Shown here: positions 19,633-29,800 of the stretch, piece after piece
Position numbering within the stretch: position 1 is the stretch's first letter
Layout: every line of letters begins with the position of its first letter
NCBI RefSeq assembly: GCF_029846635.1
Contig: NZ_JARVTG010000001.1
Coordinates: 3,143,501-3,207,500, forward strand
Origin: Pokkaliibacter sp. MBI-7
GTDB lineage: Bacteria > Pseudomonadota > Gammaproteobacteria > Pseudomonadales > Balneatricaceae
Reading direction: 5' to 3'
DNA: 64,000 nucleotides
Position numbers and translations under genes: made by a program
Notes under the pieces: model-generated
Told to the model about the DNA's origin: nothing
Databases searched by the model: none
The model's input: the letters and a program-made list of their open reading frames with translations, nothing else

Positions 19633-20796
19633 ATGCAAGCACTCAACATTGTTGTCGCAGGCGCGGGCATGGGTGGATTAACCGCCGCCCTTGCCCTGCA
19701 GAAAGCCGGTCACCGGGTCCATGTCTATGAGCGGGTGGCGGAACTGGCGCCGGTGGGCGCTGCCATCTCTATCTGGTCAAACGGTGTGAAGATTCTCAAT
19801 GCGCTGGGGCTGAAGGAGCAGATCGAAGCGGTCAGCGGTGATATGCGCAGCATGAGTTATCAGGACCTGCATGGGCAGACCCTGACCCGCTTCAGTCTGG
19901 AGCCGCTGTATCAGCAGGTGCAGCAGCCAGCCCGGCCGATTGCCCGTGCCGTGCTGCAGGAACTGCTGCTGGAGGCCGTCGGCAGGGAGCACATCACCCT
20001 CGGTGTCAGTTGTGAGCAGGTGGCGCAGGATGCCACGGGTATCGATGTCACCCTGAGCACGGGTGACACCGTGCGCGCTGATCTGCTGGTGGCGGCCGAT
20101 GGCACTCATTCACGTTTGCGCACCGAGGTGGCCGGGTTCGACAGCGAACGGGAATACCGTGGTTATGTGAACTGGAATGGCCGGGTGCCGGTGTCGGCGG
20201 ATCTGGCCGATGCTCATGAATGGAAGCAGTTTGTTGGTGAACACAAGCGGGTATCGCTGATGCCCATGGGTAATGACGAATTCTATTTCTTCTTCGATGT
20301 GCCGCTGCCCAAGGGCACGGCCAACCAGCGCAGCCACTATCGCGATGAACTGCGTCAGCACTTTGCCGGCTGGGCGGAACCGGTGCAGACGCTGATTGAG
20401 CGTATCGACCCGGAGCGGGTCGCACGGGTGGAGATTCATGATGTGGACCCGCTCGACAGGCTGGTCAAGGGGCGGCTGGTGCTGCTGGGCGATGCGGCCC
20501 ATTCGATGACGCCGGATCTGGGGCAGGGCGGTTGTCAGGCCATGGAGGATGCCTGGGTGCTGATGAACTGTCTGGAGCAGTTTGACGGGGATGTAGCGGC
20601 GGCGCTGCAGCAGTATGAGGCAGAACGGCTGGAGCGGGTGGCCGGTATTGTGCTGCGGGCACGCAAACGCTGTGATACGACGCACGGTACCGATCCGGAC
20701 AAGACGCAGGAATGGTATGACGAGCTGGCTCAGGAAAGCGGCGTCAATATTCTCGCCGGCCTCAGGCAGACCATCGAGGGCAGCCCGCTGCAGTGA
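19633..20796 (+). CDS. hpxO: FAD-dependent urate hydroxylase, HpxO-like
   Basis: 387 residues. Class A flavoprotein monooxygenase expected to convert urate to 5-hydroxyisourate with NADH and O2. FAD motif GAGMGGLTAALAL near the N-terminus, DG motif AADGTHSRLR, and GD motif LGDAAHSMTPDLGQGG. Beyond generic family motifs, it follows Klebsiella HpxO closely: PVGAAISIWSNGVK, YVNWNGRVPV, FVGEHKRVSLMPM, FYFFFDVPLPKG, VEIHDVDPLDRLVKGR and ARKRCDTTHG. ATG 19633 is preferred, with AGGA upstream. No other purine catabolism genes are adjacent, but guanidine assimilation genes lie close by. Confidence 0.88.
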   Translation: MQALNIVVAGAGMGGLTAALALQKAGHRVHVYERVAELAPVGAAISIWSNGVKILNALGLKEQIEAVSGDMRSMSYQDLHGQTLTRFSLEPLYQQVQQPARPIARAVLQELLLEAVGREHITLGVSCEQVAQDATGIDVTLSTGDTVRADLLVAADGTHSRLRTEVAGFDSEREYRGYVNWNGRVPVSADLADAHEWKQFVGEHKRVSLMPMGNDEFYFFFDVPLPKGTANQRSHYRDELRQHFAGWAEPVQTLIERIDPERVARVEIHDVDPLDRLVKGRLVLLGDAAHSMTPDLGQGGCQAMEDAWVLMNCLEQFDGDVAAALQQYEAERLERVAGIVLRARKRCDTTHGTDPDKTQEWYDELAQESGVNILAGLRQTIEGSPLQ

Positions 20797-20868
20797 GGCT
20801 GACCAGCAGCACCGCTGAGAATAGGGATTCTCTGCGGTGCCCTGTCTGTGTGCTGTCCTGACGGCCGG

Positions 20869-21306
20869 TCAGCTGACGGCGTGCAGCTCGATGCGTAACT
20901 GTTGTTGCAGCAGCGGGTCACTGAGCACATCGGCCAGGGTGTACTGATCGAGCACCGCCAGAAAGGCCTGCTGTGCCTGCATCAGCACTCCCTTCAGCCT
21001 GCAGCGGCCGGTCAGGGTGCACTGCCTGCCTTCACAGTCGATGATCGACATGTCTTCTTCCATCAGTGCCACTACCTTGCCCAGACGAATCTGCCCGGCT
21101 GCCATGGCCAGTTGCATGCCACCGTGGATGCCGCGGCTGGTGTGCAGATAACCCAGAGAAGAAAGACGATGGACGACTTTGCGCAGATGTTCTTTGGAGA
21201 TATGAAAGAAGTCGGCAATTTCGCCGATGGTGCTCAGTTTTTCACCCTGCATCCCTACATACAGCAAGGTGCGCAGTGACAGGTCGGTAAAGCTTTTTAA
21301 CTGCAT
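20869..21306 (-). CDS. nsrR: NsrR-like Rrf2-family nitric-oxide-sensing repressor
   Basis: 145 residues. Rrf2 winged HTH (MQLKSFTDLSLRTLLYVG...ISKEHLRKVVHRLSSLGYLHTSRG) with three cysteines at 91, 96 and 102 (DCEGRQCTLTGRC), exactly the positions of the Fe-S ligands of E. coli NsrR. The C-terminal LDQYTLADVL also matches. NsrR represses NO-detoxification genes; its [Fe-S] cluster is nitrosylated by NO. No hmp, hcp or nor gene is in this window, so targets lie elsewhere. IscR is less likely given the cysteine spacing. Confidence 0.85.
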   Translation of the reverse strand: MQLKSFTDLSLRTLLYVGMQGEKLSTIGEIADFFHISKEHLRKVVHRLSSLGYLHTSRGIHGGMQLAMAAGQIRLGKVVALMEEDMSIIDCEGRQCTLTGRCRLKGVLMQAQQAFLAVLDQYTLADVLSDPLLQQQLRIELHAVS

Positions 21307-21457
21307 ATCAGCTCAACCCTGAAGAGCGAAGGAGTCGCTATCTGCACGGCGGGAAGCTGGCCGATGGCGATGTGTACAAAGTTTAACCTGTTCAGCACCG
21401 TACCGGCCAGCTGCAGACTGGTGCTGGCCTCAGGCGACCCTGCCTGTGATCGTTGCC

Positions 21458-21949
21458 TCAGTGATCTTTGGCATAAAACAGGGCCAGATCATCAGGAATG
21501 CTGTCATCACCGGCTTTGGCTTCGTACAGCAGCAGACCGCCATCCACTGCCATGCCTTCCACGCCATCACCGCTGAAGCGGCCGTTTTCATCGCAACTCA
21601 GCTGGTAGTGCCTGACGTCTTCCTCTTCACCGGCTGCCAGTGTCCAGCGGGTCAGGGTGTTGTTCTGCGGATCAATGCTGACTTCCAGCAGGGTATCGCC
21701 CAGCTCCACCGAATACTGGGCATACACCAGATCGGGGCTGGGGTGGTAGAGCCGTGGCTCGAAGGTCTCGGTGCCATCCAGCACCGGCAGCGACATCAGG
21801 GTGGTGATCTGTGCCTGACATTGTGCTGCCGTGCCATCGTCTGCCTGCACCAGCGTGCAGCCTGCGGCCAGCAGTCCGCCTGATAGCAAGGCACCCAGCC
21901 GTTTGCTGCGGCGTGCAGTGGGAGTGGTATGTAAGCGTGGGAAATCCAT
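21458..21949 (-). CDS. Hypothetical envelope protein, possible lipoprotein
   Basis: 163 residues. After an Arg/Lys-rich start there is a hydrophobic stretch ending LSGGLLAAGC, a possible lipobox (AAGC rather than canonical LxGC), so the product is either a lipoprotein or cleaved at VQA|DD. The mature part has two conserved-looking Cys residues and an acidic beta-rich composition. AGGA lies 4-6 bp before ATG 21949. No family recognised. Single gene between nsrR and the guanidine operon. Confidence 0.6.
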   Translation of the reverse strand: MDFPRLHTTPTARRSKRLGALLSGGLLAAGCTLVQADDGTAAQCQAQITTLMSLPVLDGTETFEPRLYHPSPDLVYAQYSVELGDTLLEVSIDPQNNTLTRWTLAAGEEEDVRHYQLSCDENGRFSGDGVEGMAVDGGLLLYEAKAGDDSIPDDLALFYAKDH

Positions 21950-22353
21950 TTTCCTGGCAACCTGAAAGTGAAGAAGCCCTCTATTGAAAGCGAGGTCAGC
22001 GCTGGCGGCAATCCCCGGCGATAAAAATAGTTTCTGTTGCCAGGCAGCATTTTCGCTGCAGATAGACGGCAGTTAGCGACGTATATGCGCTGCTTTTCCT
22101 GCATGGCTACTTGCACTCTGATCGTGCGTGGTATCACCGGGGGCAGTCAGTTGCGGTGCACAATCGCCTTGAGCTGTGTGCGAAAAACAGAGGTAAATCC
22201 TGAAAATACAGAGGCTTAGCCACTGTGGCCCGGATCTTGTATTCAAGTTTGTGTAGTAAACGCAGTACCGATTAACCCTGACGGCTGGATGCCAGCCTGA
22301 CGGGCAGTACTCTTGGCAGATGGAACTGCCTGACAATTTGATTCAGCAATGGA

Positions 22354-22452
22354 TCGCTAGGGTTCCGGTCTTCGGGAGAAGACGTCTGGTCCGAGAGCGG
22401 TCGACCTTCGCAGAAGGTTACACGGCGGGAGAAAAGCCCGGGAGGTTCGATT
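22354..22452 (+). promoter_or_regulatory. Guanidine-I (ykkC subtype 1) riboswitch
   Basis: The conserved ykkC core is present in order: CTAGGGTTCCG (22358), a short hairpin, CTGGTCCGAGAG (22386), a second hairpin, then ACGGCGGGAGAAAAGCCCGGGAGG (22422 onward), the hallmark 3' block. Guanidine-I riboswitches turn on guanidine export or degradation genes when guanidinium is bound. The first downstream start is 60 bp further on, with a small TTGGC...GCCAA hairpin between. No U-tract is visible, so the expression platform may act on translation. The upstream part (21950-22353) shows no gene and presumably holds the promoter. Confidence 0.93.
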
Positions 22453-22511
22453 GGCGGTGAAGCCAAGAGTACTCCGGATATTCCATGTGTAATCCCAACG
22501 GGAGGTCAGCC

Positions 22512-23585
22512 ATGAAGCGACTCACAGCACTGCTTGTTTCCACCGCCCTTGCCGCTGTTTGCAGCGCGCCCTTGTTATCCTCATCTGCTCAGGCCGACAC
22601 CAAGAAAGACTTCAATGTCTGCTGGTCCATCTATGTGGGCTGGATGCCCTGGGGCTATATGAAGGACCACGGCATCATTAAGAAATGGGCCGACAAGTAC
22701 GGCATCAGTATTGATGTCACCCAGATCAACGACTATGTCGAATCCATTAACCAGTACACCGCCGGTGGGTTTGATGCCTGTGCCATGACCAACATGGACG
22801 CCCTGACCATTCCCGCCGCCGGAGGCGTTGACAGCACCGCCCTGATCGTCGGTGACTTCTCCAACGGCAATGACGGTGTGGTGCTGAAGGGCAAGGGCAA
22901 GCTCACTGACATCAAGGGCCAGAACGTCAATCTGGTTGAGCTGAGCGTGTCGCACTATCTGCTGGCGCGGGCGCTGGAAACGGTAGGCATGAAGGAGTCG
23001 GACGTCACCGTGGTCAACACCTCGGATGCCGACATGGTGGCCGCCTACAGTACCCCGGACGTCACTGCGACCGTCACCTGGAACCCGCTGCTGAGCACTG
23101 TCACCGCGATGCCTGACAGCCATCTGGTGTTTGACTCTTCCAAAATCCCCGGCGAAATCATCGACCTGATGGTCGCCAATACCCAGACCCTCAAGGACAA
23201 CCCCGCTTTCGGTAAGGCGCTGACCGGTGCCTGGTATGAAACCATGGCGCTGATGAGTGACCCCGGCCCTGACGGACAGGCAGCCCGCGAAGCCATGGCC
23301 ACGGCCTCCGGCACCGACCTGTTTGGCTTTGAAGGCCAGCTGGAAACCACCCGCATGTTCTATACCCCGCAGTCCGCTCTGGGGCTGACCAGAGACGCCG
23401 AGCTGAAGGCCACCATGCAGCATGTGGCGGAGTTCTCCTTTGAACATGGCCTGCTTGGTGATGGCGCGCCCAATGCCGGTTTTATCGGCGTGGAAACACC
23501 CAGCGGCATCTACGGCAGCGACAGCAACGTCAAACTGCGCTTCGATCCGACCTATATGCAGATGGCGGCTGATAAGCAGCTGTAA
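22512..23585 (+). CDS. ABC transporter substrate-binding protein, NitT/TauT type (predicted guanidine uptake)
   Basis: 357 residues with a Sec signal peptide (MKRLTALLVSTALAAVCS...SSAQA|DT). The mature protein is an NMT1/SsuA-like periplasmic binding protein: VCWSIYVGWMPWGYM at the start and GGFDACAMTNMDAL in the first lobe. GGGAGG sits 7 bp before ATG 22512. It is the first gene behind the guanidine-I riboswitch, so guanidine (or a guanidine derivative) is the probable ligand. The ligand is inferred from the riboswitch and operon, not from the binding site. Confidence 0.88.
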   Translation: MKRLTALLVSTALAAVCSAPLLSSSAQADTKKDFNVCWSIYVGWMPWGYMKDHGIIKKWADKYGISIDVTQINDYVESINQYTAGGFDACAMTNMDALTIPAAGGVDSTALIVGDFSNGNDGVVLKGKGKLTDIKGQNVNLVELSVSHYLLARALETVGMKESDVTVVNTSDADMVAAYSTPDVTATVTWNPLLSTVTAMPDSHLVFDSSKIPGEIIDLMVANTQTLKDNPAFGKALTGAWYETMALMSDPGPDGQAAREAMATASGTDLFGFEGQLETTRMFYTPQSALGLTRDAELKATMQHVAEFSFEHGLLGDGAPNAGFIGVETPSGIYGSDSNVKLRFDPTYMQMAADKQL

Positions 23586-23658
23586 GCAGTGGGTTTCAGG
23601 CGGCCAGTACAGCGGCTCCGGCCTTTGCCTGCCGCCTGAAGCCAAGTGGAGATATTCC

Positions 23659-24477
23659 ATGAAACGTATGATCAACCTGCGGCCGGACCGGTCCTGGCGG
23701 ATGATGCTGACCCTGCTGCCCTTTGCCTTGCTGCTGCTGGTCTACATCCTCAGTTCCGATGCGCGGCTGGCGCTCAACCCCAATGACAAGCTGCTGCCCA
23801 GCTTTGCCCAGTTTGCCGGCACCATGCAGCAGATGGTGTTCGAGCCGAGCAAACGCACCGGTGAGCTGCTGTTCTGGCAGGACACCTTCAGCAGTCTGCA
23901 GCGTCTGGGGCTGGGGATACTGATTGCCGCCACACTGGGGCTGGTGATCGGTCTGCTGACCGGTGCGCTGCCGCTGGTAAGTGCGGCCTTTTCACCGTTG
24001 CTGACGGTAGTGTCGCTGATCCCGCCGATGGCGCTGCTGCCGATCCTGTTTATTGTGTTTGGCCTGGGTGAACTGTCGAAAGTGGTGCTGATCGTGATCG
24101 GCATCTTCCCCTTTATCGCCCGCGATATTCAGAAACGTGCGCAGGAAATCCCCGCCGAACAGCTGGTCAAGGCGCAGACCCTCGGTGCCGCGACACCGGC
24201 CATTCTGCTGCGTGTGCTGCTGCCACAGCTGATGCCGCGGCTGATCGACGCGGTGCGGCTGTCGCTGGGCGCTGGCTGGCTGTTCCTGATTGCGGCCGAG
24301 GCCATCGCCTCCACCGACGGGCTGGGCTACCGCATCTTTCTGGTGCGGCGCTATCTGTCGATGGATGTGATTCTGCCCTATGTGGCCTGGATCACCCTGC
24401 TGGCCTTTCTGGTGGACTGGCTGCTGGCCTGGGCTAATCGCCGTCTTTATCCCTGGTATCACCAAGGAGGCCTGTGA
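23659..24477 (+). CDS. ABC transporter permease, NitT/TauT type (predicted guanidine uptake)
   Basis: 272 residues, about six membrane segments. The BPD_transp_1 EAA loop is visible around residues 170-190 (QLVKAQTLGAATPAILLRVLLPQLMPRL). Start ATG 23659 (MKRMINLRPDRSW) with GTGGAG upstream. It ends in TGATG overlapping the ATPase start, indicating translational coupling. Inner-membrane channel component of the riboswitch-controlled importer. Confidence 0.9.
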   Translation: MKRMINLRPDRSWRMMLTLLPFALLLLVYILSSDARLALNPNDKLLPSFAQFAGTMQQMVFEPSKRTGELLFWQDTFSSLQRLGLGILIAATLGLVIGLLTGALPLVSAAFSPLLTVVSLIPPMALLPILFIVFGLGELSKVVLIVIGIFPFIARDIQKRAQEIPAEQLVKAQTLGAATPAILLRVLLPQLMPRLIDAVRLSLGAGWLFLIAAEAIASTDGLGYRIFLVRRYLSMDVILPYVAWITLLAFLVDWLLAWANRRLYPWYHQGGL

Positions 24478-25271
24478 TGCTGCAGATCAATAACCTGTGG
24501 AAGTCCTATGGCGATCAGATTGTGCTGGAGCGCATCCATACCGAGGTGCAGGCCGGTGACTTTGTCACCATGGTGGGTGCCTCCGGCTGTGGCAAAAGTA
24601 CCTTCCTGAAAATGCTGCTGGGCACCGAAGTGCCGAGCAAGGGCCAGATTCTGCTGGATGGCCAGCCGCTGGCCGCCGAGCCGGATGCAGACCGTGGCAT
24701 CGTGTTCCAGCAGTACTCGGTGTTTCCCCATCTGAGCGTGCTCGACAACGTCATCATTGCCTGTGCCTTTTCGCAAAGCCCATGGACTGGCTGGCTGGGT
24801 CGCACCCGCAAGGCGGCAGCACGTCAGGCGGCGGAGGCGATGCTCGACAAGGTGGGCTTAAGCCATGCCCTGCAGCGCTACCCTCATGAACTGTCGGGCG
24901 GCATGAAGCAGCGTCTGGCCATTGCTCAGGCACTGATGCTGAAGCCACGCATCCTGCTGCTGGACGAACCCTTCGGTGCCCTCGACCCCGGTATCCGTGC
25001 CGACATGCACGAGCTGGTGCTGGGGTTGTGGCGTGAGCACCAGCTGACGGTGTTTATGGTCACCCACGATCTCAAGGAAGCCTTCTATCTGGGCACCCGT
25101 CTGTGGGTGTTCGACAAGGTACGCCACGATCCGCAGGCCCCCCATCGTTATGGCGCCAGCCTGACCTACGACCTCGACATTAACCGCAAGCGTGGCAGCG
25201 ACCTGCAGGGCGCCGCGCTGCTCAAGGATATTCAGGCCCGCACCGCCCCCGCCGTGGCGCTGGCGGGCTGA
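24477..25271 (+). CDS. ABC transporter ATP-binding protein, NitT/TauT type (predicted guanidine uptake)
   Basis: 264 residues. Walker A GASGCGKST (~36-44), Q-loop VFQQYSVFPH, signature LSGGMKQRLAIAQAL, Walker B ILLLDEPFGALD, and H-loop VTHDLKEA. Of the two adjacent candidates (GTG 24474, ATG 24477), the ATG overlapping the permease stop is chosen; AAGGAGG lies just upstream. Cytoplasmic motor subunit of the predicted guanidine importer. Confidence 0.92.
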   Translation: MLQINNLWKSYGDQIVLERIHTEVQAGDFVTMVGASGCGKSTFLKMLLGTEVPSKGQILLDGQPLAAEPDADRGIVFQQYSVFPHLSVLDNVIIACAFSQSPWTGWLGRTRKAAARQAAEAMLDKVGLSHALQRYPHELSGGMKQRLAIAQALMLKPRILLLDEPFGALDPGIRADMHELVLGLWREHQLTVFMVTHDLKEAFYLGTRLWVFDKVRHDPQAPHRYGASLTYDLDINRKRGSDLQGAALLKDIQARTAPAVALAG

Positions 25272-25292
25272 TCACTGATTCGGAGATATGTT

Positions 25293-26075
25293 ATGAATGC
25301 CGTCTGCTCCTCCACCCATGCCGATGTGCTCAGTCTGGACCACTACCGTACCGAGCTGCGCACCGGTCAGCACTGGTCGCTGACCATGCGCCGTGGCACC
25401 CAGATGACCCTGACCGATCTGACCGGCGGCGCTAATGTCGCCCTGCTGATGCATAACCCGTTCAACCTGCTGGAGCGCTACAACGCCCCGGATACGCTGA
25501 AATGCCAGCACACCTTCAAGCTGACCCGCGGTAACTGCCTGTATTCCGACATGGGGCGGATTTTCTGCTCCATCACCGCCGACAGCTTTGGCTGGCACGA
25601 CAGTGTCTGTGGTAACAGCCATGCCGAGCAGGTGGCGGCGCAGTGGGGCCGCCGTGATTATCAGAAGGTGCGCAACGACTGGCATCAGAACGGCTACGAC
25701 GCCTTTCTGGTGGAGCTGGCCAAGTACGGCCTGAGTCGTGCCGATCTGGCCGCCAACCTCAATCTGTTCAGCAAGGTCAGCAGTGATGATGACGGCAATC
25801 TGACTCTGGACCGCAGTGTCGACAGCCGCGGCTGTCAGGTGACCCTGCGCTTTGAGATGGACACCCTGGTGCTGCTGCATACCTGCCCGCATCCGCTCGA
25901 CTGCAGCGAGCACTATCCCAGCGCCAGTGTGCAGATTGACATAAGCCGGGCTGCGGCGCTGACGGCCGATGATTACTGCCTCAATTTCCGCCCTGAAAAC
26001 CGCCGTGGCTTTCACAACAACGCCCTCTATCACTTCGCCAATCCCGGCTATTCCACCTCGCCCAGCGCTCAGTAA
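25293..26075 (+). CDS. DUF1989 protein, urea carboxylase-associated 1 type; predicted carboxyguanidine deiminase subunit
   Basis: 260 residues. DUF1989/UAAP family: LRTGQHWSLTMRRGTQMTLTDLTGGANVALLMHNPFNLLERYN, SDMGRIFCSITADSFGWHD, and the Cys-containing LLHTCPHPLDCSEHYP. In Pseudomonas syringae two such paralogues form carboxyguanidine deiminase (CgdAB), which releases ammonia from carboxyguanidine to give allophanate. I do not assign the A or B letter. It lies 21 bp after the ABC ATPase gene, with CGGAGAT as SD. Confidence 0.87.
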   Translation: MNAVCSSTHADVLSLDHYRTELRTGQHWSLTMRRGTQMTLTDLTGGANVALLMHNPFNLLERYNAPDTLKCQHTFKLTRGNCLYSDMGRIFCSITADSFGWHDSVCGNSHAEQVAAQWGRRDYQKVRNDWHQNGYDAFLVELAKYGLSRADLAANLNLFSKVSSDDDGNLTLDRSVDSRGCQVTLRFEMDTLVLLHTCPHPLDCSEHYPSASVQIDISRAAALTADDYCLNFRPENRRGFHNNALYHFANPGYSTSPSAQ

Positions 26076-26087
26076 GGAGACAGGCTC

Positions 26088-26729
26088 ATGATCAAACACA
26101 GCGAACGTCAGCCTGAACTGGCCCTGCACCGGCAGGTGGTGGGTGCCGGGGATTATTACTTCGATGTGATCAAGGCCGGACAGGTCTTCCGCATCCTTGA
26201 TCTGCAAGGCAATCAGGCTGCCGACACTCTGTTCTATAACGCCGCTGACCCCAGCGAACATTACAGCTTCACCGACACCATCCGCGAACAGGGCAACCTG
26301 TACCTGACGGCGGGCAGCGTGCTGCGCTCCAACGAAGGCCGGCCGATGCTGGAAATGCTGGCTGATACCTGTGGCCGCCACGACACCCTCGGCGGTGCCT
26401 GTGCCAGCGAAAGCAATACCGTGCGCTATGACCTGGAGAAGCGCTGCATGCACTCCTGCCGCGACAACTGGATGCTGGCCATTGCCGAGCACCCGGAGTT
26501 CGGGCTGGGTAAGACCGACATCACCCACAACATCAATTTCTTTATGAATGTGCCGGTGACCGCCGCCGGTGGGCTGACTTTTGAAGACGGCATTTCCGCG
26601 GCCGGCAAGTACGTAGAGCTGAAAGCGCTGATGGATGTGATCGTGCTGATCTCCAACTGTCCGCAGCTGAACAACCCCTGCAACGGTTACAACCCGACGC
26701 CCATTGAGGTACTGACCTGGGAGAAATAG
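26088..26729 (+). CDS. DUF1989 protein, urea carboxylase-associated 2 type; predicted carboxyguanidine deiminase subunit
   Basis: 213 residues, paralogous to the preceding gene: VIKAGQVFRILDLQGNQAADTLFYNAADPSEHYSFTDT, DTCGRHDTLGGACASESN, HNINFFMNVPV, and VLISNCPQLNNPCNGYNPTPIEV. The Asn/Cys/His-rich conserved stretches suggest a metal or catalytic site shared with its partner. TAAGGAGAC precedes ATG 26088, and only 12 bp separate the two genes, consistent with a heteromeric enzyme. Confidence 0.87.
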   Translation: MIKHSERQPELALHRQVVGAGDYYFDVIKAGQVFRILDLQGNQAADTLFYNAADPSEHYSFTDTIREQGNLYLTAGSVLRSNEGRPMLEMLADTCGRHDTLGGACASESNTVRYDLEKRCMHSCRDNWMLAIAEHPEFGLGKTDITHNINFFMNVPVTAAGGLTFEDGISAAGKYVELKALMDVIVLISNCPQLNNPCNGYNPTPIEVLTWEK

Positions 26730-26855
26730 CGGGGCAGGGCTGACTGCAACGGTGTGGCCTCCAGCCAGATGAACGTAACTCAATAACGGTTTCACCTCTT
26801 CAGTGGACGACCACTGTCGTAAAGCGCAACGGGACGGCCCGTCTAGGTCACTGCC

Positions 26856-29800
26856 ATGTTCAATAAGGTTCTGATTGCCAACCGCGGGGCCATTGCGACC
26901 CGCATCATCCGTACCCTGCGCCGTCTGGGGGTGACGTCGGTGGCGGTGTATGCCGAGAGTGACGCTCATTCCCTGCATGTCCGTCAGGCCGATGAAGCCT
27001 ACTGTCTGGGCGAAGGGGGCGCGGCCACCACCTATCTGGATGCCACCAGGCTGATCGACATCGCCCTTCAATGCGGAGCGGAAGCCATCCACCCCGGTTA
27101 TGGCTTTCTGTCGGAGAATGCCGATTTTGTCAGGCGCTGCGAGCAGGCGGGGATTGCCTTTGTCGGCCCCACCCCGGAACAGATGGAAGACTTCGGCCTC
27201 AAGCATCGTGCCCGTGAGCTGGCGCAGCTGGCCGAGGTGCCGATGTCGCCCGGCTCGGGCCTGTTGCAGTCTCTGGCAGAGGCACAGCAGGCGGCGGCTG
27301 AGATTGGCTATCCGGTGATGCTGAAAAGCACTGCCGGGGGAGGCGGTATCGGGATGCAGCTGTGTCAGGACAGCCAGCAGCTGGAGGCGGCCTATGCCAG
27401 CGTCAAACGTCTGGGCGCTAACAACTTTGCCAACGACGGCGTCTTTCTGGAGAAGTTTATCGCCCGTGCCCGGCATATCGAGGTGCAGGTGTTTGGGGAT
27501 GGTCAGGGCAAGGCGCTGGCGCTGGGGGAGCGCGACTGTTCCAGCCAGCGACGAAATCAGAAAGTGGTGGAGGAATGCCCGGCGCCGCACCTCAGTGACG
27601 CTGTGCGTGAGGAACTGCATCGCACCGCCGAGCGGCTACTGGCCCAGGTCAGCTATCGCAATGCCGGGACGGTGGAGTTTATCTGTGATGCCGATACCGA
27701 CGCGTTCTACTTCCTTGAAGTGAATACCCGGCTGCAGGTGGAGCACGGGGTGACCGAGCAGGTCTACGGTGTCGATCTGGTGGAGTGGATGCTGCGTCTG
27801 GCCAGTGGGGAAGCGCTGGCACTGGATGACCAGCGCTCTGCGTTGCGCCCCCGTGGCCATGCCATGCAGGTACGTATCTACGCCGAAGACCCCAGCCGCG
27901 ACTTCCAGCCCTGCGCCGGGTTACTGAGCCGGGTGAGCTTCCCCGTGGGGGAACAGGTGCGTATCGATCACTGGCTGGAAAGCGGTATTGAAGTGCCCCC
28001 TTATTTCGACCCGATGCTGGCCAAGGTGATTGTGCACGGCGATGACCGCGATGCGGCCCTGCAGCAGCTGCAGCAGACACTGGCCGACATTGAGCTGTAC
28101 GGTATCGAAACCAACCTCGGCTATCTGCAGGCCCTGCTCGAAGATGACACCCTGCGGCAGGGGCGGGTGACGACCCGCTATCTCAATCAGTTCCGCTGGC
28201 AGCCAGCACGGATCGAGGTGCTGCAGGGCGGCACTCAGACCACCGTGCAGGACTATCCCGGTCGCCGTGGGTACTGGGATGTGGGGGTGCCACCGTCGGG
28301 GCCGTTCGATTCACTGTCGTTCCGTCTCGCCAACCGCCTGCTGGGCAACCCCGATGAGGCGGCCGGGCTGGAAATCACCTTGCAGGGGCCAACCCTGAAA
28401 TTCACCCACGCTACCCGTATTGTGCTCGGTGGTGCTGCCATTGCCGCCAGTCTGGAGGGCGAGCCCGTAGCGCTGTGGCAGGTCATTGCGGTGGAGGCTG
28501 GTCAGGTGTTGCAGCTCGGGCGCATCAGCGACGCCGGGGCGCGGGCCTATCTGGCCGTCGCTGGCGGCATTCAGTGTCCTGCCTATCTGGGGTCACGTTC
28601 GACCTTCACCCTGGGGCAGTTCGGCGGGCACAATGGCCGTGCGTTACGTACTGGCGACACTTTGGCGTTGCCGTCTGCCGTGCCGCAGGCCGCGCTCAGT
28701 GGTGCCTGCCTGCCCGCCGGTCTGCTCCCGACCATGGGGCGTGACTGGCAACTGCGGGTGATTTATGGCCCCCATGGCGCGCCGGACTTTTTCACGGCCG
28801 CGGATATCGACAGTTTTTTCAGCACGGACTGGGAAGTGCATTACAACTCCAGCCGCACTGGCGTGCGCCTGATTGGCCCGAAACCACAATGGGCACGGCC
28901 GGATGGCGGTGAAGCCGGGATGCACCCGTCGAATATCCATGACAACGCCTATGCCTGGGGCACCGTCGACTTTACCGGCGATATGCCGGTTATCCTCGGG
29001 CCTGACGGACCGTCGCTCGGCGGCTTTGTCTGTCCGGCGACAGTGATTCAGGCGGACTTATGGAAGCTGGGCCAGCTGCGTGCCGGTGATAAGGTGCGTT
29101 TTGTGCCGGTCAGCCTCGATACCGCCGTGCTACTGGAGCACCAGCAGCTGCACAGCCTGGCCACCCTGACCCCGGTGCCGCAAACGCAGGCGCAGTGGCA
29201 GCCCTGCACGCCGGACAGCCCGGTACTGCTCACACTGCCAGCCAGCCAATACGGCGAAGAGGTGGTGTATCGGGCGGCCGGTGATCACTTCCTGCTGGTG
29301 GAGTACGGCCCGCAGCAACTGGATATTCGTCTGCGTTTTCGCGCTCATGCGCTGATGCAGTGGCTGCAGGCCCATCCGCTGCCCGGTCTGCGTGAGCTGA
29401 CCCCCGGCATTCGTTCGCTGCAGGTGCATTACGACAGCCAGCAGCTCAGCCGTCAGCAGCTGCTGGCCCATCTGCAGCAGGCCGAGCAGACCCTGGCCAG
29501 TCAGCTGGACGCGCTGACCGTGCCGTCGCGCATCGTCTATCTGCCGCTGAGCTGGAATGATGCCGCCTGCCAGCAGGCTATCGAGAAGTACATGCAGTCG
29601 GTGCGCGCCAATGCGCCCTGGTGCCCGAGTAATCTGGAGTTTATTCGTCGCATCAATGGCCTCGACAGTGTTGATGACGTCAAACGCATTGTGTTCGAGG
29701 CGTCCTATCTGGTGATGGGGCTGGGCGATGTCTATCTCGGCGCGCCGGTGGCGACACCGGTAGATCCGCGTCACCGGCTGGTTACCACCAAATACAATCC

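Noticed and set aside
25272..27620. 782-codon open frame on the minus strand opposite the DUF1989 genes and the carboxylase
   Set aside because: It runs antisense to three well-identified genes, matches no family, and is an effect of GC-rich codon use on the opposite strand.
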